Shown: positions 8,039 through 16,781 of the stretch, one piece after another
How positions within the stretch are numbered: position 1 is the stretch's first letter
Layout: each line of letters starts with the position of its first letter
Assembly (NCBI RefSeq): GCF_004801405.1
Contig: NZ_SSOB01000032.1
Location: 1 to 64,000 of the forward strand
Reading direction: 5' to 3'
Length of the DNA: 64,000 bases
DNA from: Cohnella fermenti
GTDB lineage: Bacteria > Bacillota > Bacilli > Paenibacillales > Paenibacillaceae
Notes under the pieces: generated by a model
Seen by the model: the letters and a program-made list of their open reading frames with translations, nothing else
What the model was told of the DNA's origin: nothing
Database searches by the model: none
Made by a program: the position numbers and the translations under genes

Positions 8039-8581
8039 TTATTCCGTCGTTGAAGTGGTTATCTCAACAGGTCCCCGCACAAGACTCCATTCCTTCGAAT
8101 CATTCCTTTGCATATCGAAATATACGAAGTTGCCATCTTTACGTTCCCAGAACTGAATGACCCGTTGCTGATCGGATCGGATCAGCACAGCGGGGAATAC
8201 ATCGCCAATCTCCAAGGCTCCATTCGCTTCTTTGCCCATAAGCACCCGATTAAACGAGGAGGCTTCGTCGATCGTCATTCCGTTGGTCAACTCCAGATCG
8301 ACATCGCCTGCATTCACCAGCGTCCACTCCGATTTGGATTCTTCCCCCAACTCTGTCAGGACAGCCGCTTCACCTCGCTCCCAACTGCTTTGGAGGAACG
8401 CAGCCACTTCAGGCTTTTTTGTTTGCAGAAAAGGTTTATGGAGATTAATATGTGCCGTCCCCTGCTCAAGTGTTTGCTGGAAGGTCTCCGGCTGATCCGC
8501 ATTTGTTAATTGCGAAATTCCAAAGAATGTTCCGCCAGCCGCGATACACGCAAGAAAAGCTTTTTGCAGTGTTTTTTTCAT
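8039..8581 (-). CDS. Secreted protein of unknown function
   Basis: About 180 residues. The N-terminus MKKTLQKAFLACIAAGGTFFGISQLTNA is a signal-peptide-like stretch. The mature part is soluble, with no cysteine cluster, and contains WTLVNAGDVDLELTNG and VLIRSDQQRVIQFWER. I do not recognise the family. The start at 8581 has GGGAGGGG upstream and overlaps the stop of the preceding gene (TAATG), so the two are translationally coupled. Together they form a small exported-protein operon. Confidence 0.65.
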   Translation of the reverse strand: MKKTLQKAFLACIAAGGTFFGISQLTNADQPETFQQTLEQGTAHINLHKPFLQTKKPEVAAFLQSSWERGEAAVLTELGEESKSEWTLVNAGDVDLELTNGMTIDEASSFNRVLMGKEANGALEIGDVFPAVLIRSDQQRVIQFWERKDGNFVYFDMQRNDSKEWSLVRGPVEITTSTTE

Positions 8582-9015
8582 TAATACCCCTCCCAAGTCT
8601 CGGTTCCGGCAAAATCATAATCGTTCCCATCTTCAAATTCCCAGTGCTCACTCCATCTCATTTCATAATCATTTGACGAAGCATGCGTGCAGGCAGTTGT
8701 TTTAGCTTCAACATTAATTGGTGGAGTACTATCTTCTGCCAACTTGCTACCAGTAAATACTCCATTCGTGTACCAGTTGAAATAAGCACGTCCCAATTCC
8801 GTTGCAGGATAAAGACCATTATCGGTACCTCGGTCGCTACCTAAAACATAGCTAGTGCTTCCTACAGGACATGTAGTATCTATGGAAATTGAACGTGAAG
8901 GAGTTACATAAGCTGAAGCAGATTGATTAACACAAAGAATAGTGAAAAGAGATAGGGCCATAATTGATTTTATGGTCTTGTCCTTTTTTATCGTTAACAC
9001 CTTATTCTTCAACAT
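8581..9015 (-). CDS. Small secreted protein of unknown function
   Basis: 144 residues. A charged start is followed by SIMALSLFTILCVNQSASA, a signal peptide with an Ala-X-Ala cleavage site near residue 35. The mature ~109 residues are rich in T, S, D, E, W and Y, carry two cysteines (after DTT, and in TTACTHAS) that could form a disulfide, and end in DFAGTETWEGY. It lacks the motifs I would expect of lactococcin-972-type bacteriocins. It is the first gene of a pair with 8039-8581. Its base composition is more AT-rich than its neighbours, which suggests a recent arrival. Confidence 0.6.
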   Translation of the reverse strand: MLKNKVLTIKKDKTIKSIMALSLFTILCVNQSASAYVTPSRSISIDTTCPVGSTSYVLGSDRGTDNGLYPATELGRAYFNWYTNGVFTGSKLAEDSTPPINVEAKTTACTHASSNDYEMRWSEHWEFEDGNDYDFAGTETWEGY

Positions 9016-9377
9016 AGCTCACCGTCCATTCGTTGTTTGTTCCCAGGGGCGGGTATAATTTATCATTATATTACTTTTAGTAAAAGGGTAAATAGAACTA
9101 AATTTACATTTATTCCTTATTCCAGATCCTTGCGAAGATTATCTGTATTATTGACGATTTTTTACGCATAAAGGTTGGAAACAATATGTAACACCGAAAG
9201 AAAATGATATGTCCAACAATAAGGTAGCAGTCTCAGCCGCTTAGACTAGACGCTAGGAACTTCAATCCAAACAACTGTCCGAATTCAACGTTCTCTGTCT
9301 TAATAGTCAAAAGCCATTGCATCCCGCTGAGCTGCAGGTTACGATTCTAGTAAACACAATTGCTGGGAGTGCCGCTT
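9016..9377. other. Intergenic region without a recognised gene
   Basis: About 360 AT-rich bases between divergent genes. It must hold the promoters for the secreted-protein pair (minus) and the esterase (plus). TATAAT occurs near 9055 on the plus strand. No structured RNA or repeat was recognised. Confidence 0.4.
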
Positions 9378-10208
9378 ATGACCATTAATGTTGCTTTGCC
9401 TTGGAGAGAAGTTCTTGCGGACGAGGCCGTTCACACCATTGTTGGCGACGTTCGGATTATCGAGGCCTTCCCGATTCCGCAGCTTCAGACCGAGCGCAGG
9501 GTGTGGATTTACTTGCCGAGGAGCTATCACGGCGGGGAGCGCAGCTACCCGGTCTTCTATATGCATGACGGTCAGAACGTATTCGATCAAGCGACGTCCT
9601 GGGGGAGCGAGTGGGGCGTCGACGAGACGTTGGAGAAGCTGGAGGACCCCGAGCTGGAGACGATCGTAGTCGCAATTGACCATGGGGGCGACGAACGCAA
9701 TCACGAATATAACTTCGCGGTTAACGCGGAATACGGCTTCGGCGGCAAAGGAGAGGCGTACGCCGCATTCCTGGCGGAGACGCTCAAGCCTTATATCGAC
9801 AGCCATTATCGTACGCTCCCCGAACCGGAGCATTCGATCCTCGTCGGAAGCTCGTTCGGCGCCTATGTCTCGCTGTTCGCCGCCATCCGTTATCCGGATC
9901 GCTTCGGCCGCGTGGGCGGGATCTCCTTCGTGATGTGGCATGACGGCGGCGCGATCGTGGAGCTGCTCCGGCAGTCGGCGCTGTCCCCTGCGCTGCGCGT
10001 CTATCTGAGCATCGGCGAGCTGGAGACCGACAACCCCGAGTTTAATCGGATCGCTTGCGAGCACGTCGAGCTGGCCCTCCAGACGATATTAGCGGCGGGA
10101 ATCCCGGAGGAGCGCGTTCGATTCGACGTCGTTCCGGGAGGAACGCATCACGAATCCACCTGGGGCTCGCTGTTCCCCGAAGTCCACCGCTGGCTGCTCC
10201 AGCCATAG
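9378..10208 (+). CDS. Esterase of the enterochelin-esterase-like alpha/beta hydrolase family
   Basis: About 276 residues. Family marks are RRVWIYLPRSY and YPVFYMHDGQNVFD in the N-terminal third, the nucleophile elbow GSSFGAY (Ser near residue 155), and a C-terminal catalytic histidine candidate in PGGTHHESTW. There is no signal peptide, so it is cytosolic. Relatives hydrolyse siderophore or acyl esters; the substrate here is unknown. ATG 9378 follows GGGAG with 9-base spacing; a TTG six codons upstream is less likely. It sits before, and probably apart from, the two-component system at 10331. Confidence 0.82.
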   Translation: MTINVALPWREVLADEAVHTIVGDVRIIEAFPIPQLQTERRVWIYLPRSYHGGERSYPVFYMHDGQNVFDQATSWGSEWGVDETLEKLEDPELETIVVAIDHGGDERNHEYNFAVNAEYGFGGKGEAYAAFLAETLKPYIDSHYRTLPEPEHSILVGSSFGAYVSLFAAIRYPDRFGRVGGISFVMWHDGGAIVELLRQSALSPALRVYLSIGELETDNPEFNRIACEHVELALQTILAAGIPEERVRFDVVPGGTHHESTWGSLFPEVHRWLLQP

Positions 10209-10216
10209 ATGGCTTC

Positions 10217-10240
10217 TGTCATCCCACTGACACATTGGAA
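10217..10240 (+). promoter_or_regulatory. Shared 24-bp motif upstream of the two-component system (copy 1)
   Basis: TGTCATCCCACTGACA followed by CATTGGAA matches the block at 12518-12541 at 20 of 24 positions. The half-sites TGTCA and TGACA form an inverted repeat. The placement ahead of the response-regulator gene suggests autoregulation; this is inferred. Confidence 0.6.
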
Positions 10241-10330
10241 GTGTATGGTCGAGGCAGCGCAAGTTCGAACACAAGCGAAGAATCGCATCTTGGATGAGGC
10301 CGCGAGCCGGGACAAGAAGGGATTGTACGA

Positions 10331-11020
10331 ATGAAGCAGAAGGTGCTGATTGTTGAAGACGAAGCCAATATCTCCATGGTGCTGAAGGCGTTCCTGGCGA
10401 AGGCGGGCTTCCTGGTCGAGCAGGCTTACAACGGCGAGCAGGCCGTCAGCTTGTTCGAATCGGGGAAGCCGTCGCTTGTGCTGCTCGATATCACGCTGCC
10501 CGTGATGGACGGCTGGACGGTGCTGAAGCGAATCAGGCAGGTGAGCTCGTGCCCGGTCATCATGCTGACGGCGCTCAGCGATATCAACTATCGGATCGAG
10601 GGGCTGAACAGCGGCGCCGACGATTATCTGAGCAAGCCGTTCGTCGGGGACGAGGTGGTGGCGCGCATCAGGGCGGTGCTGCGGCGGATGCCGCAGGTCG
10701 CGACGGAGAATGCGGCGCTGTTCGGCGGCCTCAAGGTGGACTACAACGCGAGCGAGATCGCTTTGAACGGCAAGCCGGTGCACCTGACGCCGCGGGATTT
10801 GTCCCTGCTGCTCTTCCTGACCCGCCATCCGAACCAGACGTTCGATCGGGACCAGTTGATCGAATCGGTCTGGGGCATGGATTACGTCGGGAGCGATCGC
10901 GCCGTCGATATGGCGATCAAGCGGATTCGCCAGTCTCTGGCGGGGTGGTCCTCGGAGGAAGGGGATATCGTTACTTTCAAGAGATTGGGGTACCAATTCC
11001 GTGTCAAGTCCGCAACGTAA
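10331..11020 (+). CDS. OmpR/PhoB-family response regulator
   Basis: 229 residues. The receiver domain (1-~120) has the acidic pair in VEDEAN, the phosphoacceptor in LLDITLPVMDGW (Asp near 54) and the lysine in LSKPF. The C-terminal winged helix (~130-225) includes VHLTPRDLSLLLFLTRHP and the recognition-helix region GSDRAVDMAIKRIRQSL. It overlaps the sensor kinase by 20 bases, so the two are co-translated partners. A motif repeated ahead of this gene and ahead of the hydrolase-FabH pair at 12.6 kb is its likely binding site. Confidence 0.93.
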   Translation: MKQKVLIVEDEANISMVLKAFLAKAGFLVEQAYNGEQAVSLFESGKPSLVLLDITLPVMDGWTVLKRIRQVSSCPVIMLTALSDINYRIEGLNSGADDYLSKPFVGDEVVARIRAVLRRMPQVATENAALFGGLKVDYNASEIALNGKPVHLTPRDLSLLLFLTRHPNQTFDRDQLIESVWGMDYVGSDRAVDMAIKRIRQSLAGWSSEEGDIVTFKRLGYQFRVKSAT

Positions 11021-12440
11021 GAGCATCCTCTACTATTGGTCCATCCGCTACTTGACGATTCTGTTCGTCAGCATCGTGGTTCTCGGTCTGCTCGCCATGT
11101 ATCTGTTCAATTGGAACGCGTTGTATCAACAGAAGAGCCGATTGCAGAACATCGTGCGGGACATCGGAGCGGCGGCCGAGGACAATGGAGGCAGGCTTCC
11201 CGAGGTTCCGGACATGGAGCGGTTCCTGTCCGATCTCGCTGCCAGGCATGGATTGCCGGACGATCCGATCCTGTTCATTCTCGACAGCGAGGGCGGAGTT
11301 GTTCAGCAATTCCCGCCGTCCCCTCCGAAGGAGACCGATCAGATCGCAGAGAGAATGCCGGAGGTGCTGTCCCGCGGGGCGCAGATCATTGCCCTGGATG
11401 CGTATGAAGGCAGGAAACCTCTCTTCGTCGGCATCCAGCCGATTGCGGTCGCAGACCGGACGGCAGGGTATGCCCTGTACGCGGTTGCGAGGCAGGATGT
11501 ACTGGACGGAATCTTCGCCTTCCGCTACCCCAGAATCATCCTCTTGAGCCTCTTCATGCTGCTCGGCTGGGGGATCGTGTACGCGTTGACGCGAAGGCTG
11601 ATGACGCCGATTCGGGAAGCGGCGGAGGCGGCGAAGCAGATCGTGGCCGGCAACTACGATCTTCATCTGGATAAAGAGTACAAAGAGAAGGAGATTCACG
11701 AGCTCGCCTCGTCCTTCAAGGAGATGGCGGATCGGCTCAGCCGGTTGGAGGCGCTCCGAACGCAATTGCTGGCCGGGGTTACGCACGAGTTCAAGACGCC
11801 CGTCACCTCGATCAGCGGATTGCTTCAAGCGGTGCGCAAGAAGGTCGTCAGAGGCAAGGAAGCGGAGGTGTTCCTCGACCATTGCATGAATGAATGCGAT
11901 CGGCTGCAGAAGATGGTCGAAGACTTGCTGGACTTCAACAGCTTCGCCGCCGGCGTCATCAACGTAAGGAACGAGCCGACGCCGCTGAACGAGACGATAG
12001 CGGCCATGATCGACCGATGGCGCTGCGGGCAGGATCGCTTGCAGACCGAGGTCAGGCTGGAGATGGCGGCCTCGAAGACGAATCCGATCGTATTCACCGA
12101 TCCGACCCGCCTGGAACAGATTCTCGTTAATCTGCTGAATAATGCAAAGGATGCGACGGCCGGCGAGGGATCGATCCGCATCTCCGTAAGCTCCGATCCG
12201 GAGTGGAGCATCATTCGAGTCGAGGATACGGGCTGCGGCATTCCCGCAGAGGAGCAGAAGGATATCTTCGAGCCGTTCTATCGCGGAGCGGAGAAGAAGG
12301 TGCTGATCCACGGCCTCGGTCTCGGCTTGCCCTTCAGCCGTCTGATCGCGCGATCGCTCGGCGGGGATCTTGCGCTGAAGAGCAGCTCCGCGAGCGGGTC
12401 GGCCTTCGAGCTTCACATTCCGCTAAGCACCGCCAGTTAA
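11001..12440 (+). CDS. Sensor histidine kinase (partner of the OmpR-type regulator)
   Basis: 479 residues from a GTG start inside the regulator gene. It has a transmembrane segment at ~12-35, an extracytoplasmic sensor of ~140 residues, a second segment at ~170-190 and a HAMP domain (RRLMTPIREAAEAAKQI). The H box is GVTHEFKTPVTSISG. The ATPase domain has an N box (QILVNLLNNAKDA), a G1 box (EDTGCGIP) and a GLGLGLPFS loop. All catalytic parts are intact. The sensed signal is unknown; a coupled hydrolase and FabH-like enzyme hint at envelope lipid state. Confidence 0.92.
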   Translation: MSSPQRKSILYYWSIRYLTILFVSIVVLGLLAMYLFNWNALYQQKSRLQNIVRDIGAAAEDNGGRLPEVPDMERFLSDLAARHGLPDDPILFILDSEGGVVQQFPPSPPKETDQIAERMPEVLSRGAQIIALDAYEGRKPLFVGIQPIAVADRTAGYALYAVARQDVLDGIFAFRYPRIILLSLFMLLGWGIVYALTRRLMTPIREAAEAAKQIVAGNYDLHLDKEYKEKEIHELASSFKEMADRLSRLEALRTQLLAGVTHEFKTPVTSISGLLQAVRKKVVRGKEAEVFLDHCMNECDRLQKMVEDLLDFNSFAAGVINVRNEPTPLNETIAAMIDRWRCGQDRLQTEVRLEMAASKTNPIVFTDPTRLEQILVNLLNNAKDATAGEGSIRISVSSDPEWSIIRVEDTGCGIPAEEQKDIFEPFYRGAEKKVLIHGLGLGLPFSRLIARSLGGDLALKSSSASGSAFELHIPLSTAS

Positions 12441-12487
12441 AGACAGCCTTGACCGGGATATCGATCCCGCTGGGGTGTCTTTTTTTG
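12440..12487 (+). terminator. Terminator after the two-component system
   Basis: An interrupted inverted repeat (AGACA...TGTCT outer arms, CGGGAT/ATCCCG inner arms) runs into seven T residues at 12480-12486, directly behind the sensor kinase stop codon. Confidence 0.85.
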
Positions 12488-12517
12488 GTTCGACAAAAAA
12501 ACCTCATCCGCCGCTTT

Positions 12518-12541
12518 TGTCATCTGACTGACATTCTGGAA
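12518..12541 (+). promoter_or_regulatory. Shared 24-bp motif upstream of the hydrolase-FabH pair (copy 2)
   Basis: TGTCATCTGACTGACA followed by TTCTGGAA, 40 bases before the hydrolase gene, closely matches 10217-10240. Conserved spacing and sequence at two promoters next to a response-regulator gene point to a common regulator site. The TTCTGGAATAG stretch may also contain promoter elements. Confidence 0.6.
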
Positions 12542-12580
12542 TAGTAGCATGTAGTCGATTGAGAGATTGGGATAAAGGTA

Positions 12581-13480
12581 GTGGGACGGATGAACGTATG
12601 GATTGGAAGTGTGGCGCTGGCTGTTCTGCTTGGCGTATGTTCGATCTCTCTGACGGTCGTATGGAAGCTGATGCACCCTGCGCGGAAGCCGGTGCAGCTA
12701 TCGCCGGGCGAAGAGGGGATGGCTTATGAATCGATCGCGTTCCGGAGCCGGGACCGGCAGGTCGAATTGAAGGGATGGTTCCTTCCCGCAGCGGGGGCTC
12801 CCAAGATGACGATTATTTTCGCCCATGGATACAGGGGCAATCGGCTTCAGAAGAATGCAACGGCGCTTGGCCTGGCCAAGGAATTCGTGCAACGGGACTT
12901 CAATGTCGTGTTGTTCGACTTCCGCAACTGCGGAGATTCCGGCGGGCATATTACGACGATTGGCCTCGATGAGCAGCAGGATATTCTCGGAGCGATCGAT
13001 TGGTGCAAGGCACGCGGGGAGGAGCCGATCGGCCTGATCGGCTTCTCGATGGGAGCCGTCGCCTCCATTCTGGCGGCGGCCAAGAGCGCGGAAGTATCCG
13101 GAGTCGTAGCGGATAGTCCGTTCGGCGATCTGACTCGTTATCTGCTGAACAACCTATCGGTCTGGTCCAAGCTCCCGAAGTACCCTTTTTCCCCGCTGAT
13201 GGTGCTCGCCATTCGCTTCGTTATGCGCAAGAATCCCCGATTGGTGAAGCCGATGGCATCGATCCAGCAGATCTACCCCCGGCCGGTGCTGTTTATTCAT
13301 GGCGATCAGGACGATGCGATTCCGTGCACCGACAGCGAGATGATGTCCAAGCGATTCGCCGACGCGTTCAGCTATTGGCAGGTTCCGGGGGCGAAGCATA
13401 CCGGCTCCTACAAGCTGTATCCGCAGGAATATGCGCGCAGGGTTGTTCACTTCTTCGATGGTTTGGCAGGAGGGCGTTGA
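12581..13480 (+). CDS. Membrane-anchored alpha/beta hydrolase
   Basis: Up to 299 residues; GTG 12581 or ATG 12590 may be the start. An N-terminal membrane anchor (VWIGSVALAVLLGVCSISL) is followed by an alpha/beta-hydrolase domain. Seen are IIFAHGYRGN (oxyanion side), the nucleophile GFSMGAV (Ser near 155), an aspartate candidate in FIHGDQDDAIP and a histidine in GAKHTGSY. This resembles the YqkD/BAAT-like serine hydrolases of Firmicutes. It is followed within 5 bases by a FabH-like gene, so the two form an operon, probably controlled by the adjacent two-component system. The substrate is unknown. Confidence 0.85.
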   Translation: MGRMNVWIGSVALAVLLGVCSISLTVVWKLMHPARKPVQLSPGEEGMAYESIAFRSRDRQVELKGWFLPAAGAPKMTIIFAHGYRGNRLQKNATALGLAKEFVQRDFNVVLFDFRNCGDSGGHITTIGLDEQQDILGAIDWCKARGEEPIGLIGFSMGAVASILAAAKSAEVSGVVADSPFGDLTRYLLNNLSVWSKLPKYPFSPLMVLAIRFVMRKNPRLVKPMASIQQIYPRPVLFIHGDQDDAIPCTDSEMMSKRFADAFSYWQVPGAKHTGSYKLYPQEYARRVVHFFDGLAGGR

Positions 13481-13484
13481 CGGA

Positions 13485-14471
13485 ATGAATTCGAAGTCCA
13501 AGATGACGGCAATAGGCAGCTATGTTCCTTCCCAGGTGCTGGACAACTTCGAGCTGGAGGCGATGACGGATACGACCGACGAATGGATCGTGCAGCGAAC
13601 GGGCATCCGGGAGCGGCGAATCGCCGGAGCGAACGAGTTCACGAGCCATCTGTGCATCGGCGCAATCGACGATCTTCTTCGGAATTATGACGGTACTCTT
13701 GCGGACGTCGATATGATCCTGGTGGCCACGTACACCCCCGACTTCCCGGCTCCTTCGGTTGCGTGCTTGATTCAGCGCCATTACGGCATCCCTGCGGCGG
13801 GAACGCTCGATGTGAATGCGGCCTGCGCGGGATTCGTCTATGCGATGAATCTGGCGAACGGCTTGATCACGGCAGGGTTGAATCGGAAAATCCTGGTGGC
13901 GGGCGCGGATACGGCATCGAAGATCGTCGATTACGGAGACCGCTCTTCTTGCATTCTGTTCGGAGACGGCGCGGGCGTCGTGCTGATGGAGAGGACGGAG
14001 GAGGAGGGGGCGGTTGTCGCGCAGCACTTCGGAGCCGACGGCAACGGAGGCATTCACCTCTATCGGACGGGATTAAGGAATGAATTGGACGGCATCGAGC
14101 TGAGCGGCGACGGGAAGCTGATGCAGAGCGGCAGGGATGTGTACCGGTTCGCGGTGGGCACGGTTCCTCCGGGCGTGCACAAGCTGCTCGAGCAGGCGCA
14201 GTGGAGCGTCGATCGGATCGACTGGTTTATCCCGCACAGCGCCAATCTGCGAATTGTCGAATCGCTATGCGAGAAGACGGGAATTCCGATGGACAGAACG
14301 CTGTACAGCATGGAGCAATACGGCAATACGTCGGCTGCGAGCATTCCGCTTACGCTGGCCATGGGAGTGAAGTCAGGCCGAGTCCGGGCCGGAGACCGGC
14401 TGCTGCTGTTCGGATTCGGCAGCGGCTTCTCTTACGGCGGCATGATTCTGAAGTGGACGGCATGTTCATAG
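13485..14471 (+). CDS. fabH: 3-oxoacyl-ACP synthase III-like (FabH family)
   Basis: 328 residues with the full KASIII triad: Cys in NAACAGFVY (~113), His in WFIPHSANLRI (~250) and Asn in QYGNTSAASIP (~280). TDEWIVQRTGIRERR near residue 30 is a FabH signature. FabH condenses an acyl-CoA primer with malonyl-ACP to start fatty-acid synthesis. No other fab genes are nearby, so this is probably an accessory copy induced by the upstream two-component system, perhaps changing primer use or making a special acyl chain. ATG 13485 follows AGGAGG with 9-base spacing; upstream in-frame starts lie inside the hydrolase gene. Confidence 0.88.
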   Translation: MNSKSKMTAIGSYVPSQVLDNFELEAMTDTTDEWIVQRTGIRERRIAGANEFTSHLCIGAIDDLLRNYDGTLADVDMILVATYTPDFPAPSVACLIQRHYGIPAAGTLDVNAACAGFVYAMNLANGLITAGLNRKILVAGADTASKIVDYGDRSSCILFGDGAGVVLMERTEEEGAVVAQHFGADGNGGIHLYRTGLRNELDGIELSGDGKLMQSGRDVYRFAVGTVPPGVHKLLEQAQWSVDRIDWFIPHSANLRIVESLCEKTGIPMDRTLYSMEQYGNTSAASIPLTLAMGVKSGRVRAGDRLLLFGFGSGFSYGGMILKWTACS

Positions 14472-15284
14472 CCGATTGGAGCGGCGATATAACGCGGGAG
14501 TTGTTCCCAGATGCTTGCGGAACAGCTTGTTCAGGTAAAATCCGGATTCGTAGCCGCAGCTCTCCGCAATCTGCGCCAAGGTCAGGTCGGTCTCGACCAG
14601 CAGCATCCCGGCCTTCTCGAGCCGGAGCTGCCGGAGGTAGTGGTTCGGAGAGACGCCGACCTCCGATTTGAACTCGCGGCTCAGCCTGTAGGACGACAAC
14701 CGCAGCTCGGAGGCGATAGCCTGCAGGCTGCAGCGGTCGAAGGCGCGCCGTTCGATCAAAGCCATGGCTTGGCCCATCGGCGAATCGGCCGGGGGGCGTC
14801 TGGGCCCCAAGAGCTCCGGCTCGGGAAGCGATTCCAACAGATAGGTAAGCCATATATCCCGAATATAATGATTGCGCAGCTCCTCGGCCGTATCCGGGGC
14901 CATCCGGCAGGTGCGCTGCAATTGCTTGTAATTGTACTGCAGGCGCTCGACGTTGCGGATGCTGATCTTGCCTTCGGGGATTGGGGAAGCGCCGGTGCCG
15001 GCGTCCGTGTCCGCGGAAGGGGCGACCGTCCAGCGAAGCCGCAAGAACTGCAGCGTCAGCGGGGCGATGACCGATCTGCGCAGCGGAACGCCCGGCTTGC
15101 AGAACAGCAGATCGCCGAACGCCGCCGTTCCCGAGCTGCCGTCCAGCTCGTAATGGAAGGAGCCGCGTTCGACTGCAAAAACCGTCCACTCCCGGTACGT
15201 CTCCACCTCGTAAATAAACCGGTCGCGTCGTTCGAAATAAGCGTAGAAGCTTAATTCGGGCATCGGATAACGCTGCTCGAGCAT
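14466..15284 (-). CDS. AraC-family transcriptional regulator
   Basis: About 272 residues. The N-terminal sensing domain (VFAVERGSFHYEL, then FGDLLFCKPGVPL) is cupin-like. The C-terminal AraC domain has two helix-turn-helix motifs, CSLQAIASELRLSSYRLSREF and LTLAQIAESCGYESGFYLNKLFR. ATG 15284 follows GGGAGG; a much longer in-frame frame upstream is antisense to the next gene and was rejected. It is divergent from the FAD oxidoreductase at 15409, which is its most likely target. Confidence 0.9.
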   Translation of the reverse strand: MLEQRYPMPELSFYAYFERRDRFIYEVETYREWTVFAVERGSFHYELDGSSGTAAFGDLLFCKPGVPLRRSVIAPLTLQFLRLRWTVAPSADTDAGTGASPIPEGKISIRNVERLQYNYKQLQRTCRMAPDTAEELRNHYIRDIWLTYLLESLPEPELLGPRRPPADSPMGQAMALIERRAFDRCSLQAIASELRLSSYRLSREFKSEVGVSPNHYLRQLRLEKAGMLLVETDLTLAQIAESCGYESGFYLNKLFRKHLGTTPALYRRSNRL

Positions 15285-15408
15285 CGGTTTGCCTCCCTTC
15301 CTCCGCTGCAATTTTGGACATATTATATCGCAAGCGGCTCCATTTGCAAATACTCGCAACCTCTCTACGATGGAGAAGGACGCGACAATCGAAATGGAGG
15401 ACTGCACA

Positions 15409-16716
15409 ATGGATAGGCAAGAGTATGTCGAGGAATATCGGAAGGTTCCCGTATGCGGGGAATACGATGTCGTGGTGTGCGGGGGAGGTCCCGCCGGCTC
15501 GGCGGCCGCGATCGCTTCGGCGCGCGCGGGCGCGCGAACGCTGCTGCTCGAGACGGCCGGATGTCTGGGCGGCGTGTGGACGGCCGGGCAACTGGCGTGG
15601 GTGTTCGACTTCGACAAAGCGGGATTCACGCGGGAGCTTCGCGAGGAGTTGGAGAAGCGCGGCGCCAAGGTCGGGGTGCGGGAGGATCGCTTCACGTACG
15701 ATATTGAAGAGATGAAGCTGCTGCTGGAGGAGAAGTGCCTGGAGGCGGGAGTCGACGTGCAGTTGCACACCCGCGTCGTCGCGGCGCTGAAGGACGAGGC
15801 CAACCGGCTGAAGGGCGTCTTCAGCGAGTCCAAGTCCGGCAGGCAGGTATGGTCGGCCAAGCTGTTCGTCGATGCGACGGGCGACGGCGATCTCGGCGCC
15901 TTGGCCGGCTGCGGCTTCGACTACGGCTATCGCTCTCCCGACGAAGTGCAGCCGATGACGTTCATGGCGCTCGTATCCGTGCCGGACGTTCAGGCGTTGC
16001 AGCCCTATATCTCCTTCTGGCAGGGGGAGGAGCCGCAGCAATGGCCCCGCTTCCTGGAGGAGATTCGCCGCGCCGGTCTGGAGCCTTCCTATGCCAGGCC
16101 GACGCTGTTCCAGGTGCGGGACTCGCTTCTCGCCATCATGATCAATCACGGGTATGGCGTAAACGCGCTGGATGCGCGGCAGGTCACGCAAGCGACCATC
16201 CGGGGAAGGGCCGAGGTGCAGCGCATCGTGAAGGCGCTTGATCGGCTTGGCGGCTGCTGGCAGGGCATCCGGCTCGTCGCTTCGGCCGACCAGATCGGCG
16301 TCCGCGACGGGCGGAGAATTCACGGGCTGCATCGCGTGTCCGTCGACGACTTGACCTCCGGCGCGCGGCACCCGGATGCGGTCGCCAGAGTCGGCTTCGG
16401 CGTGGACGTGCATTCGTTCGATTCCCGCAGCAACGGGAAGGAGCAAGGCTTGTCGAACATGGGAGTCCGGTCGCAGCCGTACGATATTCCGCTGCGCGCG
16501 CTGATCGCGCGCGACGTCCAAGGCTTGCTCCTGGCCGGGCGGTGCATCAGCGGCGATTACCTCGCGCACGCAAGCTATCGCGTGACCGGCAACGCCGTGT
16601 CCATGGGGCAGTATGCGGGCGTTGCCGCCGCTGCCGCCGCGGAGCTCGGGGTGCTGCCCCAGGAGCTCAACTGGGAGGAGATTCGCAAGCGCTTGGTCGG
16701 AGTCGAAGTCGGATAA
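15409..16716 (+). CDS. FAD-dependent oxidoreductase (FAD_oxidored family)
   Basis: 435 residues. The dinucleotide-binding motif VVVCGGGPAGSAAA is near residue 20, followed by LLLETAGCLGGVWTAGQ, a run characteristic of this family, and a second FAD contact in LFVDATGDGDLGALAGC. The C-terminal LLLAGRCISGDYLAHASYRV also fits. These flavoproteins are common in Paenibacillaceae sugar loci, but few substrates are known. ATG 15409 has TGGAGG upstream. Its last codons and stop lie within a 9-bp tandem repeat, so the C-terminus may vary between strains. Confidence 0.85.
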   Translation: MDRQEYVEEYRKVPVCGEYDVVVCGGGPAGSAAAIASARAGARTLLLETAGCLGGVWTAGQLAWVFDFDKAGFTRELREELEKRGAKVGVREDRFTYDIEEMKLLLEEKCLEAGVDVQLHTRVVAALKDEANRLKGVFSESKSGRQVWSAKLFVDATGDGDLGALAGCGFDYGYRSPDEVQPMTFMALVSVPDVQALQPYISFWQGEEPQQWPRFLEEIRRAGLEPSYARPTLFQVRDSLLAIMINHGYGVNALDARQVTQATIRGRAEVQRIVKALDRLGGCWQGIRLVASADQIGVRDGRRIHGLHRVSVDDLTSGARHPDAVARVGFGVDVHSFDSRSNGKEQGLSNMGVRSQPYDIPLRALIARDVQGLLLAGRCISGDYLAHASYRVTGNAVSMGQYAGVAAAAAAELGVLPQELNWEEIRKRLVGVEVG

Positions 16717-16760
16717 GTCGGATAGGTCGGATAAGTCGGATAGGTCGGATAAGTCGGATA
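16707..16760 (+). repeat. Six tandem copies of a 9-bp repeat (RGTCGGATA)
   Basis: Six perfect copies of AGTCGGATA or GGTCGGATA in a row. The first covers the final codons and stop of the FAD oxidoreductase; the rest fill the gap to the convergent M20 gene. A slippage-prone simple repeat. Confidence 0.9.
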
Positions 16761-16781
16761 AGAATGAGGAGGGCCGGCGTC

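Noticed and set aside
8581..9015. Lactococcin-972-like bacteriocin
   Set aside because: Size and export signal fit, but the family's glycine/tryptophan-rich repeats and spacing are not present.
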